NCBI GenBank assembly: GCA_014841595.1
Contig: JACYUE010000001.1
Coordinates: 2,220,996 to 2,284,995, forward strand
Reading direction: 5' to 3'
DNA from: Oxalobacteraceae sp. CFBP 8761
Lineage (GTDB): Bacteria > Pseudomonadota > Gammaproteobacteria > Burkholderiales > Burkholderiaceae_D
DNA: 64,000 nt
The notes under the pieces are model-generated. The model was not told the origin of the DNA. It saw nothing but the letters and a program-made list of their open reading frames with translations, and did not search any database. Positions 16,411-25,460 of the stretch are shown piece after piece (the stretch's first letter is position 1; every line of letters starts with the position of its first letter). Position numbers and translations under genes: made by a program.

Positions 16411-17208
16411 CTAGAACGAATAGACCATCGTCAGCGAGGTCTGGGTATCCGTGTTCTTCTTGTCTTCGGGCACGCTGCTGTCGTTGCGGACGCTGAAACC
16501 TGCCTTCATCTGCATGCTGCCGTTGATCTTGGTCGACAGCGACGTCTCGGCCACCGAGTGGGTATTGGATGTGCCTTTCTCGACGCTGATCGTCTGCGCA
16601 AAGAACGCCGACGGGCTGACCTGCCAGCGGAACTGCGCCGCGCCGCGCACGGTCAGGCCGTCTTCTTCTTCGTCCGTCTCGCGCCTGCCGTTGAAGTAGC
16701 CCGGACCGATCTCGACGTCGAGCGTCTTGTCCGGCGCCGTGTACCAGCGCGAGCCGTAACCGACCGACAGTGACGAGTAGCGCACGTAGGCGCCGAACTT
16801 GTCGTTCACGTGCGAGCCGAGGACGAAGGCGCGCCGGCCGTCGCCCAGCAGCTTGAACGAGGCCTTGGCCGAGGTGGCCCAGCGCTCGGCCGACCGCGCG
16901 CGCAGCAGTTCGCCTTCTTCGTTCTCGTACTCGTCTTCCTTGAAGTAGCCGCTGGCAATGAATTCATGGCTCCAGTCCGACGTTTCGTGGCGGGCGTCGA
17001 TCTTGCCCGTCACCGACGTGCCGCTCGTGTTGCCGGAGGTATTGATCGCGCCGAGTTCGGCCGAGGTGAACCAGCCACCATCGGGAATCGCCGGCATCAT
17101 GACTTTGAGCGGCGCATGGACGTCGCCAACCTGGGGAAGATCGGGGGCCGCGTTGGCCGCGCCGTGGACGCTGACAACGAGCAGCGCCAGGATCGGGGAT
17201 AGTTTCAT
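16411..17208 (-). CDS. DUF481 family outer-membrane beta-barrel protein
   Basis: A 265-aa exported protein. The signal peptide is MKLSPILALLVVSVHGAANA. The mature part has the DUF481 pattern: AELGAINTSGNTSGTSVTGK, followed by alternating aromatic beta strands (WSHEFIASGYFKEDEYENEE, VGYGSRWYTAPDKTLDVEIG, YFNGRRETDEEEDG) and the C-terminal TSLTMVYSF ending in Phe, as outer-membrane barrels require for BAM recognition. Related to E. coli YdiY. ATG 17208 starts directly at the signal peptide; ATG 17214 two codons earlier is possible. The function is unknown. Confidence 0.88.
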   Translation of the reverse strand: MKLSPILALLVVSVHGAANAAPDLPQVGDVHAPLKVMMPAIPDGGWFTSAELGAINTSGNTSGTSVTGKIDARHETSDWSHEFIASGYFKEDEYENEEGELLRARSAERWATSAKASFKLLGDGRRAFVLGSHVNDKFGAYVRYSSLSVGYGSRWYTAPDKTLDVEIGPGYFNGRRETDEEEDGLTVRGAAQFRWQVSPSAFFAQTISVEKGTSNTHSVAETSLSTKINGSMQMKAGFSVRNDSSVPEDKKNTDTQTSLTMVYSF

Positions 17209-17381
17209 CAGCATCCGTTGAGAAGCATGGACCGCACTGCACCAGACCTGCGCAGGGCAACCGGCCCATCGTTCGTGAATCGTGCGCGGCAGCATTGTCG
17301 CCGCGAGTTGGCCGATATTGTAACGCATCACCTGCGCGATGCGGCGTGCATGGAGACCCGGATCGCGCCGCGCACTGGCAT

Positions 17382-18674
17382 TCAGGCCCCGACGTAGGCG
17401 ATCTTGAACGCGAACAGCGCGGCGATCACCCAGACGACCGGTTTCACATCGCGCGCGCGGCCCGTCAATAGCTTGAGCACGGCGTAGCTGATGAAGCCGA
17501 ACGCAATGCCTTCAGCGATCGAATACGTGAACGGCATGCCCAGCGCGGTAACGGCCGCCGGAATGCTTTCGGTAGTGTCGCTCCAGTCGACTTCGCCCAG
17601 GTCGGCCAGCATCAGGCAGGCGACAAAGAGTAGCGCCGGCGCGGTCGCGTAGGGCGGAACCACCGACGCCAGTGGCGCGATGAACAGGCACGCCAGGAAC
17701 AGCGCGGCGACGGTCAGCGCCGTCAGGCCTGTGCGCCCGCCCACCTGCACACCGGCCGCGCTTTCGATGTAGGCCGTCGTGCTCGACGTGCCGAGCACGC
17801 TGCCGGCGACAATGGCGCCGCTGTCAACCAGCAACGCCTTGTTCAGGCGCTCCATCTTGCCTTCGACCAAAAGGCCGGCACGGCGCGCCACGCCCATCAG
17901 CGTGCCGGTCGCATCGAACAGCTCGACCAGGAAGAACACCAGCACCACATTGAGGATGCCAGCCGCCAGCGCGCCCGGGATATCCAGCGCAAACAGCGTT
18001 GGCGAAATGGGTGGCGGCAGCGAGAATACGCCCTGGTAGGTATTGCCGCCGAAGAAAAAGCTGAGCACGGTCACCAGCACGATGCCGATCAGGATCGCGC
18101 CGCGCACCCGCAGCCGGTCCAGCGCAACGATCACGAAGAAGCCCAGCACGGCCATCATCGCTGCCGGCTGGTGCAGGTCGCCCGCCTTGACGAGCGTGGC
18201 GTCGCTGGCGACGACGATACCGGCGTTCTTGAGGGCGATCAGGGCCAGGAACATGCCCAGTCCGACCGTGATGCCGACCCGCATCGAGCGCGGAATGCCG
18301 TCGACGATCATTGCCCGCAGGCCGACCATCGTCACGAGGATGAACAGGCACCCCGAAATGAACACGGCGCCCAGCGCCGCCTGCCACGGGATGCCCATGC
18401 CGAGCACGACGGCGTAGGCGAAGTAGGCATTCAGGCCCATGCCGGGCGCCATCGCAATCGGGTAGTTGGCGTACAGGCCCATCAGGGCGGTGCCGCCGGC
18501 GGCGATCAGGCAGGTTGCGACGAAGACGGACGCTTTCGGCATGCCGGCGTCGCCCAGAATCGATGGATTGACAAAAATGATGTAGACCATCGTCAGGAAC
18601 GTGGTCAGGCCCGCCATGAGTTCGGTGCGGACGGTGGTGTTGTTGGCGCTGAGTTGGAAGAAACGGTCGAGCAT
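17382..18674 (-). CDS. NCS2 family purine permease (AzgA/PbuG type)
   Basis: A 430-aa inner-membrane permease with about 12-14 hydrophobic segments. The AzgA-type start is plain: NTTVRTELMAGLTTFLTMVY then IIFVNPSILGDAGMPK. Other family signatures are MAPGMGLNAYFAYAVV, FFLVELFDATGTLMGVA, and GTSSTTAYIESAAGVQVGGR. The family imports adenine, guanine or hypoxanthine with protons. ATG 18674, with AGGATC upstream, matches the family start; the longer frame adds unrelated residues. It is divergent from the DUF2863-like gene across 142 bp. Confidence 0.93.
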   Translation of the reverse strand: MLDRFFQLSANNTTVRTELMAGLTTFLTMVYIIFVNPSILGDAGMPKASVFVATCLIAAGGTALMGLYANYPIAMAPGMGLNAYFAYAVVLGMGIPWQAALGAVFISGCLFILVTMVGLRAMIVDGIPRSMRVGITVGLGMFLALIALKNAGIVVASDATLVKAGDLHQPAAMMAVLGFFVIVALDRLRVRGAILIGIVLVTVLSFFFGGNTYQGVFSLPPPISPTLFALDIPGALAAGILNVVLVFFLVELFDATGTLMGVARRAGLLVEGKMERLNKALLVDSGAIVAGSVLGTSSTTAYIESAAGVQVGGRTGLTALTVAALFLACLFIAPLASVVPPYATAPALLFVACLMLADLGEVDWSDTTESIPAAVTALGMPFTYSIAEGIAFGFISYAVLKLLTGRARDVKPVVWVIAALFAFKIAYVGA

Positions 18675-18816
18675 GGTGATCCTGCAGAATACGGTAGGGC
18701 GAAGCATATCATTGCGCGTCAGCGTCACGGCGATCGATGGCGACTGTCAGGGCCCATGCCAGGGTGTTACCATGCCGGCACGATTCTTTTTTCATTTTCA
18801 TTCTTCGACTTCAGAC

Positions 18817-20025
18817 ATGCCAAAAAACAAGCGTCCGGTGCCCCGCACCTCGAACAACACACGCGAACCGGACACCAATGCCCAGGCCCAGGAAATGGCC
18901 GATCTGGCGCTCGAGATTGCCGAGCGCGAAGACCTGGAAACGGGCGAGCCCGACACCGTGCGCCGCGACCAGCTCGTGCTGGCGGTGCGCAAGGCCGTGC
19001 GCAAGAAGCGCGACGAGGTCCTGTACGAGGCCATCGAACTGGCCCGCTTTACGGATCCACTCGCCTGCCGCGTGCTGCGCGGGTGCATCGAAGAAGAAGC
19101 AGCGACGCTGCGCGTTGGGCGCGAAGGCGGCCCGGAACACGAGATCGACGCCTTCATGGTGCCGCTGTTCGTGCGCAGCGAGGGCGGGTTGGTGGCGCAG
19201 GAATTGTTCCAGGACGAAGCGGCCTTCGAGGCGCTCGTGGCCAGCTTCCGCAGTGGTGGCCTGGACAGCCCGGATGCGCGCGTGATCCTGCTCCAGCACG
19301 CGTTCGACCTGGGCGAGATCGACCATATCGCCTACGGCACGCTGCACGAGATGCTGCGCGAAGCCGCCGCCTCGCTGATGGAAAAGAAATTGCAACCGGC
19401 CCCGACCATCGCGGCAAGCATGCGCGGCTGGACCGGCGAGCCGGTCGCGCCCGACGAAACGGCGCTCGAGCTGCGTTTTCTGCTGGGCTTTTCGTTCAAG
19501 CGCAGCGACGATGCCTTCTACCGGATTCCGAAGGACGAGGCCGGCAGCGACGCCTATTTCACGGCCCGCATGGACCGATACCGTGACTGGACCGTGGCGG
19601 CGGCGCCTCTGGTAGCGCGCTGCCTGGCGGCCGACCCCGCACGGCTCGACCTGAACTTTTTATACCAGGACCTGTTCTACGGCGCCAAGGAGCAGGGCGT
19701 GGCCGAGCTGGCGACGCTTGGCGTGCTGGCCGAGATCAAGGGCCTGCTGCAGGCCAAGGACCTGGCGCCGGAGGCCGTGCATGCGGCTGTTGCGCCGATC
19801 GATATGGGCGAACATATCCTGCTGCGCGCGAACCTGTATGCGCTGGATGGTGGTCAGCCATGGGGCAGCGTCGAGAAGCTGGTCGACTTGGCCGCCGATC
19901 TGGTACTTGAGGTCGACGAACTGTGCGACGCGCTGCTGTCGCTTGGCCTCGAAGGCGTGTCCATTGCCGTGGGCTTCAGCGACGACGGCCATGCTGAGGG
20001 CGCCGAACCGTACCACCCAGGCTGA
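18817..20025 (+). CDS. DUF2863-like protein
   Basis: A 402-aa soluble, acidic protein with no signal peptide or membrane segments. It is helix-rich with regular Leu/Ala heptad-like stretches (LVLAVRKAVRKKRDEVLYEA) and a basic N-terminus. Length and overall style match the betaproteobacterial DUF2863 family, which has no known function; I name it from recollection of the family and would want an HMM check. ATG 18817 lies in a pyrimidine-rich leader with no clear ribosome-binding site. A strong inverted repeat follows the stop. Confidence 0.72.
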   Translation: MPKNKRPVPRTSNNTREPDTNAQAQEMADLALEIAEREDLETGEPDTVRRDQLVLAVRKAVRKKRDEVLYEAIELARFTDPLACRVLRGCIEEEAATLRVGREGGPEHEIDAFMVPLFVRSEGGLVAQELFQDEAAFEALVASFRSGGLDSPDARVILLQHAFDLGEIDHIAYGTLHEMLREAAASLMEKKLQPAPTIAASMRGWTGEPVAPDETALELRFLLGFSFKRSDDAFYRIPKDEAGSDAYFTARMDRYRDWTVAAAPLVARCLAADPARLDLNFLYQDLFYGAKEQGVAELATLGVLAEIKGLLQAKDLAPEAVHAAVAPIDMGEHILLRANLYALDGGQPWGSVEKLVDLAADLVLEVDELCDALLSLGLEGVSIAVGFSDDGHAEGAEPYHPG

Positions 20026-20460
20026 GCTGCGCAACCTGTTCGGGCGCATTGCCAGGCGCGCCCGGACAGGTTGACGGTACTGGAATTGCCAATCTGTTGT
20101 GCAGCGCAACCTGTCTGAACTTCCAATTTTTCGGCGTGACTTTTGGTGAGTTTCGTCAAGATTTTCACTTCTATTCGTAGTGGAATTTCCTGTCGCGCTG
20201 TAGGACGCCACTGACAGGAAATCATGTCAAAAATCGGCTTCTCCTATGAAGCTCGACAAAAATCTTCCACTGTCCTGTTACATTTCCTGAAATATTGCTA
20301 TGCACAAATCAAAAAATTAAGAAAATTGCATGTTACGATCCACTCGTCCGGCCAGGTTCCCGCGCGCAAGCAGCGGTGGTCCCGAGTAGAGAGAGAAGAA
20401 CCGTCCGGCTGCACAATTACCAACAACTATAGCGCCACCAAGGCGAAAAGGAAAACTCAC
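20026..20460. other. 435-bp gene-free leader region of the glycosyltransferase
   Basis: It begins with a 15-bp inverted repeat (20033-20047 with 20058-20072, one wobble) just after the DUF2863-like stop, and GCGCAACCTGT recurs at 20104. From about 20120 to 20345 the DNA becomes clearly AT-rich compared with its surroundings, as expected for promoter DNA. A frame open from 20224 reads through into the glycosyltransferase but has no family-like sequence, so it is taken as untranslated leader. I see no confident promoter hexamers. Confidence 0.5.
20033..20072 (+). terminator. Inverted repeat after the DUF2863-like gene
   Basis: AACCTGTTCGGGCGC pairs with GCGCCCGGACAGGTT around a 10-base loop, eight bp after the stop codon. 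There is no T run, so this is a stable 3' hairpin rather than a textbook intrinsic terminator. Confidence 0.4.
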
Positions 20461-21639
20461 ATGCCGACCCTCATCGTGTTCTGCCATCTCCGCTGGGATT
20501 TCGTGTTTCAACGCCCTCAGCACCTGATGACACGTCTGGCTCAACACTACAAGATTCTCTTCGTCGAAGAGCCGATGCACACGGATGGCGAAGCGCGCCT
20601 GGAAAAGATGGAAGTTGCCGACAACATCACCGTCTGCCGTCCGCACACGCCGATTCATCAGTGGGGTTTCCACGATGACCAGCTGCCAACGCTGCAAGTT
20701 CTCCTGGCCGACCTCGTGCCAGCTGGCGAAGAGCCAATCGTCTGGTTCTACACCCCAATGGCACTGCCACTGCTGCAAGGCCTGAAGCCTTCGAAGGTGA
20801 TCTACGACTGCATGGACGAGCTGGCAATGTTCAAGAACGCCCCGAAGCAGCTGCTGCAGCGCGAAAGCGCCTTGCTCAACATCGCCGACGTGGTGTTCAC
20901 CGGCGGCCCGAGCCTGTATCAGTCCAAGCGCGACCGTCACGCCAACGCGCACTGCTTCTCGAGCAGCGTTGACGCCGGCCACTTCCGCCAGGCACAGGAT
21001 GCCGCGATTTCGCATCCTGACCAGAACCATATCGCCCATCCGCGCCTGGGTTTCTATGGCGTGATCGACGAGCGCTTCGACGTCGACCTCGTCTCGAGCA
21101 TGGCCGATGCGCATCCGGAATGGCAAATCGTCCTGGTGGGTCCGGTCGTCAAGATTGATCCGGCAACGCTGCCAAAGCAGGCCAACGTGCACTACATGGG
21201 TCAGCGCACCTACAACGAGTTGCCACAGTTCCTGGCAGGCTGGGATGTGTGCCTGCTGCCATTCGCGATCAACGACTCGACCAAGTTCATCAGCCCAACC
21301 AAGGTGCTGGAATACATGGCAGCTGAATTGCCATCGGTGTCCACACCGATCACCGACGTCAAGGTGCCATACGGTGACGTGGTCGAGATCGCCGAATCGC
21401 ACGCTGACTTCATCGCAGCCTGTGAACGCCAGCTGGCGCTGACGCCCGAAGCCCGTGCAACGATGGCGGCGCGCATGCGTGAGGTCGTGGCCGGCACGTC
21501 GTGGGATCTGACCGCGCGCAGCATGCATGAGCTGATCGAGAGCGCCGTGCGCAGCAACAAGGTCGAGCGCTTCTTCGCCAGCAACCAGGAAGCCGTGCCA
21601 AGCACGCCCGATCTGGTCGCGGTTGCCAACGCGGGTTAA
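20461..21639 (+). CDS. GT-B fold glycosyltransferase (family 1 type)
   Basis: A 392-aa soluble glycosyltransferase. The N-terminal half starts with LIVFCHLRWDFVFQRPQHLM, a segment seen in sugar transferases of exopolysaccharide-type loci. The C-terminal half contains the donor-binding region: HYMGQRTYNELPQFLAGWDV, LLPFAINDSTKFISPTKVLE and YMAAELPSVSTPI, equivalent to the EX7E-type region of GT-B enzymes. It probably transfers a nucleotide-activated sugar at the cytoplasmic face of the membrane, but donor and acceptor are unknown and no other polysaccharide genes are adjacent. AGGAAAA upstream fixes ATG 20461. A strong bidirectional terminator follows. Confidence 0.85.
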   Translation: MPTLIVFCHLRWDFVFQRPQHLMTRLAQHYKILFVEEPMHTDGEARLEKMEVADNITVCRPHTPIHQWGFHDDQLPTLQVLLADLVPAGEEPIVWFYTPMALPLLQGLKPSKVIYDCMDELAMFKNAPKQLLQRESALLNIADVVFTGGPSLYQSKRDRHANAHCFSSSVDAGHFRQAQDAAISHPDQNHIAHPRLGFYGVIDERFDVDLVSSMADAHPEWQIVLVGPVVKIDPATLPKQANVHYMGQRTYNELPQFLAGWDVCLLPFAINDSTKFISPTKVLEYMAAELPSVSTPITDVKVPYGDVVEIAESHADFIAACERQLALTPEARATMAARMREVVAGTSWDLTARSMHELIESAVRSNKVERFFASNQEAVPSTPDLVAVANAG

Positions 21640-21658
21640 TCGCGGCAGCAAGCGGTAA

Positions 21659-21697
21659 TAAAAAGGCCGGTGTCGCAGGACACCGGCCTTTTTTTTT
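21659..21697. terminator. Bidirectional intrinsic terminator
   Basis: A perfect 12-bp stem AAGGCCGGTGTC/GACACCGGCCTT with loop GCAG, flanked by T9 on the right and A-rich sequence on the left. It sits between the convergent glycosyltransferase and hybrid kinase genes and can end transcription from both sides. Confidence 0.92.
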
Positions 21698-21717
21698 GCG
21701 TGGGCACCTCGTACGGG

Positions 21718-24063
21718 CTATGTCATCTGCCGCAGCACGTCCTCGATCGCTTCCACGGTTGCCGGCTTCGTCAGGTGCGCATCGAAGCCGGCCTGCGCGG
21801 TGCGTTCACGGTCGGCCGCGCCGCCCCAGCCGGTCAGTGCCACCAGGCGCACGGCCGCGTAGCGGGCATCGGCGCGGATCGCGGTGGCGACCTCGTAGCC
21901 GGACAAGCCCGGCATTCCCAGATCCAGAAACACAACGTCCGGCATCAGCATTGGCAGCATCCGCAGCGCCTGATGGCCATCGTTGGCGACCGGTGCGCTG
22001 TGGCCCAGCATCGACAGCAGTGCGGCCAGGGTTTCAGCCGCATCACGGTTATCGTCGACCACCAGCACGCTGCAGGGTGGCACCGCGCCTGCCGGGACCG
22101 CCTGGGATGCTGGCGGCGCTGCACCGACATGCTCGCTGTCAATGGGCAGGCGCACCGTGAACCGGCTGCCCGCATTCGTCCCGGCGCTATCGGCGCGCAC
22201 GCTGCCGCCATGCAGTTCGACCAGGCTGCGCACGAGCGACAGGCCGATGCCGAGGCCGCCGGAGCCTGGCTGCTGCGCCTGGCCAACCTGCGTGAACATC
22301 CGGAATACCACTTCGAGCGCATCGGTTGCGATGCCGATGCCGTTGTCAGTCACGGTGATGACGGCGTCGTTGCCATCCCGCTCGGCGCACAGCGCGATGC
22401 GCCCGCCCTTGGGCGTGTAGCGCGCCGCGTTGTTCAGCAGGTTGCTGATGACCTGGGTCAGACGTGTGGGATCGGCCAGCAGCGGCAGGGGCAGGGTGGG
22501 CAGGTTCACGGTGAACGTGTGCCGCGCCGCCTGGAGCAGCGGCATGCTCGTCTCGATGGCTGCGTTCACGACCGTGGCCAGGTCGACCGGTTCGCAGCGC
22601 AGCTCGACCTGGCCGCGCTGGATACGGGCGACGTCGAGCAGATCGTCGACCAGCAGGACCAGGTGGTCGAGTTGCCGACCCATGATCTCGTGCACGCGGC
22701 TGACCGCAGCGGCGTCGCCCGGCGCGCGCCGGATGAATTGCAGCCCGCTGCGGATCGGCGCCAGCGGGTTGCGCAGCTCGTGCGCCAGCGTGGCGAGAAA
22801 TTCGGTCTTGAGCCGGTTGGCCTCGGACAGGTCGGCCGCCATCTGGCGCAGCGCCGCGTCCGACCGGCGCCGTTCGGTCACGTCGGTGAACAGCACCGCA
22901 AGGCGGTACGCGAACGGCCCGCCCAATCGTGTGGCATACACGTCGTACCAGCGCGACAGGCCCTTGACTTCGTTCTCGAAGCGTACCGGCGCGCTAGTGG
23001 CGGCAACCCGGCCATAGATGTCGAACCAGTGCTGTTCGAGGCCTGGCACCAGTTCGCGCGCGGTCTTGCCGATCGCGTCGACGAGACCGGTGTGCTTGAT
23101 GAACGCGGGATTGGTTTCGACGAAGCGGTAGTCGCATGGTGCGCCGTCGGCATCGAACAGCATGTCGATCACGCACAGGGCGTCGTCGATCGAGTTGAAC
23201 ACGGTGCGGTAGCGCTCTTCGCTGGCGCGCAGTTGCTGCTCTGCCTCGAGCTGGCGGGTGGCGTCGATGATCACGCCGCGCACCGTCGTGGGCAGTCCGT
23301 CGCCGTTGGTGTCGACATGGCCGCGCGCCATGACCCAGCGCCAGCCGCCGCCGGGCAGACGGATCCGGTAGGTGGCCCCATACGCGCTGCACGCCGCAAT
23401 GGCCGTGCGGATCTCGGCCCGCGTCGACTCGACGTCTTCGGGATGGATGGCGGCCAGGTAGCGGGCCAGCGGGACGCTGCTGCGTTCGTGGCGGGGGACG
23501 CCAAACAGATCGGCCACGCGCTCGTCGGCCTCGACGCGATCGGCGCTGATATCCCACGACCAGATGCCCAGTTCGGCAGCTTCGATGATGCGCGCGAGGC
23601 GCCGGCTGGTGTCGTCGAGCGCGACCTCGGCGCGCCGGCGCTCGATCTGCGTGTCGAAGGCAGCGGTGTAGAAGCGCGCTTTGGCACGCAGGATCGTTGG
23701 CGAGAGTGGTTCGGTCAGTACGGCAATGACGCCGGCGTCGTACAGCGACTCGTGCGACATCGGCAGCGGCAGCGGCAAGCCCATCGCAACGATGGGCGTC
23801 AAGCTCGACCGTGCATTGCTGCTCACGGCGGACACGACGGCGAGCATGCCGTCCGGGTCACCCGCATAGCCGACCAGCACCAGGGCGAAATCCCGGCGCT
23901 GTACCTGCGTCAGGCCGTCTTCGAGGGACGTCGCATGCACGACCGCCCTGCCAAGTTCGCGCGCGACCTCCGTCACGACAGGATCGACGGTGGCGTGCGG
24001 GCAGATGAACAGAATGCAACTACTGGTGAGACTGTCGGGACAGTCGTTGGGAGTGTTCAACAT
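21718..24063 (-). CDS. PAS-PAS hybrid histidine kinase with N-terminal pseudo-receiver
   Basis: A 781-aa cytoplasmic kinase. Residues about 15-125 look like a receiver fold, but the phospho-Asp site reads ALVLVGYAG and the KP pair reads LTEP, so it should not be phosphorylated. Two PAS domains follow (IIEAAELGIWSWDISADRVE, and FNSIDDALCVIDMLFDADG). HisKA has [14 protein letters not shown], and the ATPase NLLNNAARYTPKGG, DNGIGI and GLGIGLSLV. A C-terminal receiver is intact: VVDDNRDA, VVFLDLGMPG, ALTGWGG and LTKP. It lacks membrane segments, so it senses an internal signal. No partner regulator is adjacent. Confidence 0.92.
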   Translation of the reverse strand: MLNTPNDCPDSLTSSCILFICPHATVDPVVTEVARELGRAVVHATSLEDGLTQVQRRDFALVLVGYAGDPDGMLAVVSAVSSNARSSLTPIVAMGLPLPLPMSHESLYDAGVIAVLTEPLSPTILRAKARFYTAAFDTQIERRRAEVALDDTSRRLARIIEAAELGIWSWDISADRVEADERVADLFGVPRHERSSVPLARYLAAIHPEDVESTRAEIRTAIAACSAYGATYRIRLPGGGWRWVMARGHVDTNGDGLPTTVRGVIIDATRQLEAEQQLRASEERYRTVFNSIDDALCVIDMLFDADGAPCDYRFVETNPAFIKHTGLVDAIGKTARELVPGLEQHWFDIYGRVAATSAPVRFENEVKGLSRWYDVYATRLGGPFAYRLAVLFTDVTERRRSDAALRQMAADLSEANRLKTEFLATLAHELRNPLAPIRSGLQFIRRAPGDAAAVSRVHEIMGRQLDHLVLLVDDLLDVARIQRGQVELRCEPVDLATVVNAAIETSMPLLQAARHTFTVNLPTLPLPLLADPTRLTQVISNLLNNAARYTPKGGRIALCAERDGNDAVITVTDNGIGIATDALEVVFRMFTQVGQAQQPGSGGLGIGLSLVRSLVELHGGSVRADSAGTNAGSRFTVRLPIDSEHVGAAPPASQAVPAGAVPPCSVLVVDDNRDAAETLAALLSMLGHSAPVANDGHQALRMLPMLMPDVVFLDLGMPGLSGYEVATAIRADARYAAVRLVALTGWGGAADRERTAQAGFDAHLTKPATVEAIEDVLRQMT

Positions 24064-24150
24064 GCGCCTGGCTTGCGAGTGTGTTTACTCTGACAATCTA
24101 ATGCGCTGCTGAGCAAGTGTCAATGACAGACTTGCTCGCAAACAAGGCGG

Positions 24151-24185
24151 CTGGCACCACTGGCACCACTGGCACCACTGGCACC
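24151..24185. repeat. Tandem repeat CTGGCACCA x 3.9
   Basis: Four near-perfect direct copies of the 9-mer CTGGCACCA in the gap between the hybrid kinase start and the small acidic gene. A 9-bp unit in tandem can gain or lose copies by slippage. It lies upstream of the kinase, 88-122 bp before its ATG, so it could sit in the kinase promoter or leader. Confidence 0.85.
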
Positions 24186-24203
24186 GGCCGCGCAATCACG
24201 GTA

Positions 24204-24464
24204 TTACGGTTTTTCAGGCACCTGCTGCGAAGGTACCGGGGTTTTCAGTGCCTCTGGCAGAGAATCGGCGATGCCGTTGCCCGGCGCCTGGCCGATGCGT
24301 CGCGCTTCGTCGGAGTGCTGATCCAGACTGACTTCCTCGGCAACATCGAAGCGGCCGTCCTCGAAACCTTCCTCGCCTGGCAGCAGGTTCTCGGAGCGTT
24401 GTTCCTGACCACCGGCCGGTACCGGCGCGTCTGGCTTGCGGTCTGCTTGTTCTTGATCGGTCAT
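24204..24464 (-). CDS. Small acidic protein of unknown function
   Basis: An 86-aa, strongly acidic, apparently disordered protein (many Glu/Asp/Gln/Pro; LLPGEEGFEDGRFDVAEEVS in the middle, Pro-rich end VPSQQVPEKP). I do not recognise a family. ATG 24464 is preceded by GGAG six bases upstream, which is the main evidence that it is real and decides the start over ATG 24497. It has no signal peptide or membrane segment. The opposite strand also has a long open frame here, but that frame lacks start signals. Confidence 0.6.
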   Translation of the reverse strand: MTDQEQADRKPDAPVPAGGQEQRSENLLPGEEGFEDGRFDVAEEVSLDQHSDEARRIGQAPGNGIADSLPEALKTPVPSQQVPEKP

Positions 24465-24659
24465 GATAATCTCCAGCGTTGGTTTGATATGCGCCAATTA
24501 TGTCGCAGCGACCGGGGGCAGGGCGCACGTCAACACCGACTGCGTCACACTGCGCGGACGGTGCGTGGCCTGCCGGTGCGGATGCGCTACGAGAATTTTA
24601 TGCTCGGGAAATTGTCGCTCAGCTAGAATGCCCGCTGTTTCCCTCACCGTATCGTCATC

Positions 24660-25448
24660 ATGTTCCGATTGTCCTTTGCCAGTATTGCCGCCCGGGTTGC
24701 ATTCGCTGGCGCGTTGCTGGCCTCCGCGGCCGCCCAGGCCGCGAGTTGCCCTGTCCATTACCTCGACGGCCGTCCGCCGGAAATCCAGAACCAGAAGCTG
24801 GCCGTGTCCACGCGTGAACTGTGTTACGGCGTGTTTGGCATCGTGCATTCCGGTGTGACCCGTACGCCGTTGTGGTCCGCCGAATATGTGCGCGCCGATA
24901 ATCTCAAGCGTGCCCAAGGGCTCGATCGGGACGATAAATTCCACGCCGAGTCGCGTCTGCCGCGGGGTCAGCGCGCCGAGCTGTCCGATTACGCCCGCAG
25001 CGGCTTCGACCGCGGCCACCTCGCGCCGAACGCGAACATGCCCGACCGCCGCACCCAGCGCGAAAGCTTTTCGCTGGCCAATATGGTCCCGCAAGATCGC
25101 GACCATAACCGCAAGATCTGGGCGCCGATCGAAGGCGCCGTGCGCACGATGGCAAAGAAAGAAGGCGAGCTGTACGTGATCACGGGGCCGGCGTTTTTGG
25201 GCACGAGCCTGAAAAAAGTCGGCAACGTGATCGTGCCGACCCATCTGTACAAGGTGGTCTACAGCCCGCGCCAGCGCCTGGGCGCGGCCTGGCTGACCGA
25301 AAACCGGGCCGATGCCCCGATCAACGTCGTGCCCGTGGCCGAGCTCGAGCGGATCGTCGGCATCGAACTGTTGCCGTCGCTGAGCACGAAGCAGAAGGAA
25401 CGCATGCTGCGCCTGCCGACGATCAAGCCATCCAAGAAACGTTCATAA
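24660..25448 (+). CDS. Secreted DNA/RNA non-specific endonuclease
   Basis: A 262-aa nuclease of the NucA/Serratia-nuclease type. It starts with a signal peptide (SIAARVAFAGALLASAAAQA-A). The catalytic signature is FDRGHLAPNANMPD (about residues 116-129) with the active-site His in DRGH. The metal-binding Asn is in NMVPQDRDHNRKIW, and ELYVITGPAF follows as in this family. The Lys/Arg-rich end IKPSKKRS may help DNA binding. It is exported and should degrade extracellular nucleic acids for nutrient or phosphate gain, or clear extracellular DNA. A small gene follows after 12 bp, suggesting an operon. Confidence 0.92.
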   Translation: MFRLSFASIAARVAFAGALLASAAAQAASCPVHYLDGRPPEIQNQKLAVSTRELCYGVFGIVHSGVTRTPLWSAEYVRADNLKRAQGLDRDDKFHAESRLPRGQRAELSDYARSGFDRGHLAPNANMPDRRTQRESFSLANMVPQDRDHNRKIWAPIEGAVRTMAKKEGELYVITGPAFLGTSLKKVGNVIVPTHLYKVVYSPRQRLGAAWLTENRADAPINVVPVAELERIVGIELLPSLSTKQKERMLRLPTIKPSKKRS

Positions 25449-25460
25449 CACGGAGGATCC

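Noticed and set aside
21670..24093. 807-aa open frame antisense to the hybrid kinase
   Set aside because: No motif, atypical composition and complete overlap with a well-supported kinase gene; it also runs through the terminator at 21659-21697.
24117..24626. Plus-strand frame encoding TGTTGTTG repeats over the small acidic gene
   Set aside because: No ribosome-binding site, and the repeat coding is a by-product of the CTGGCACCA tandem repeat. The minus-strand gene has a good ribosome-binding site.
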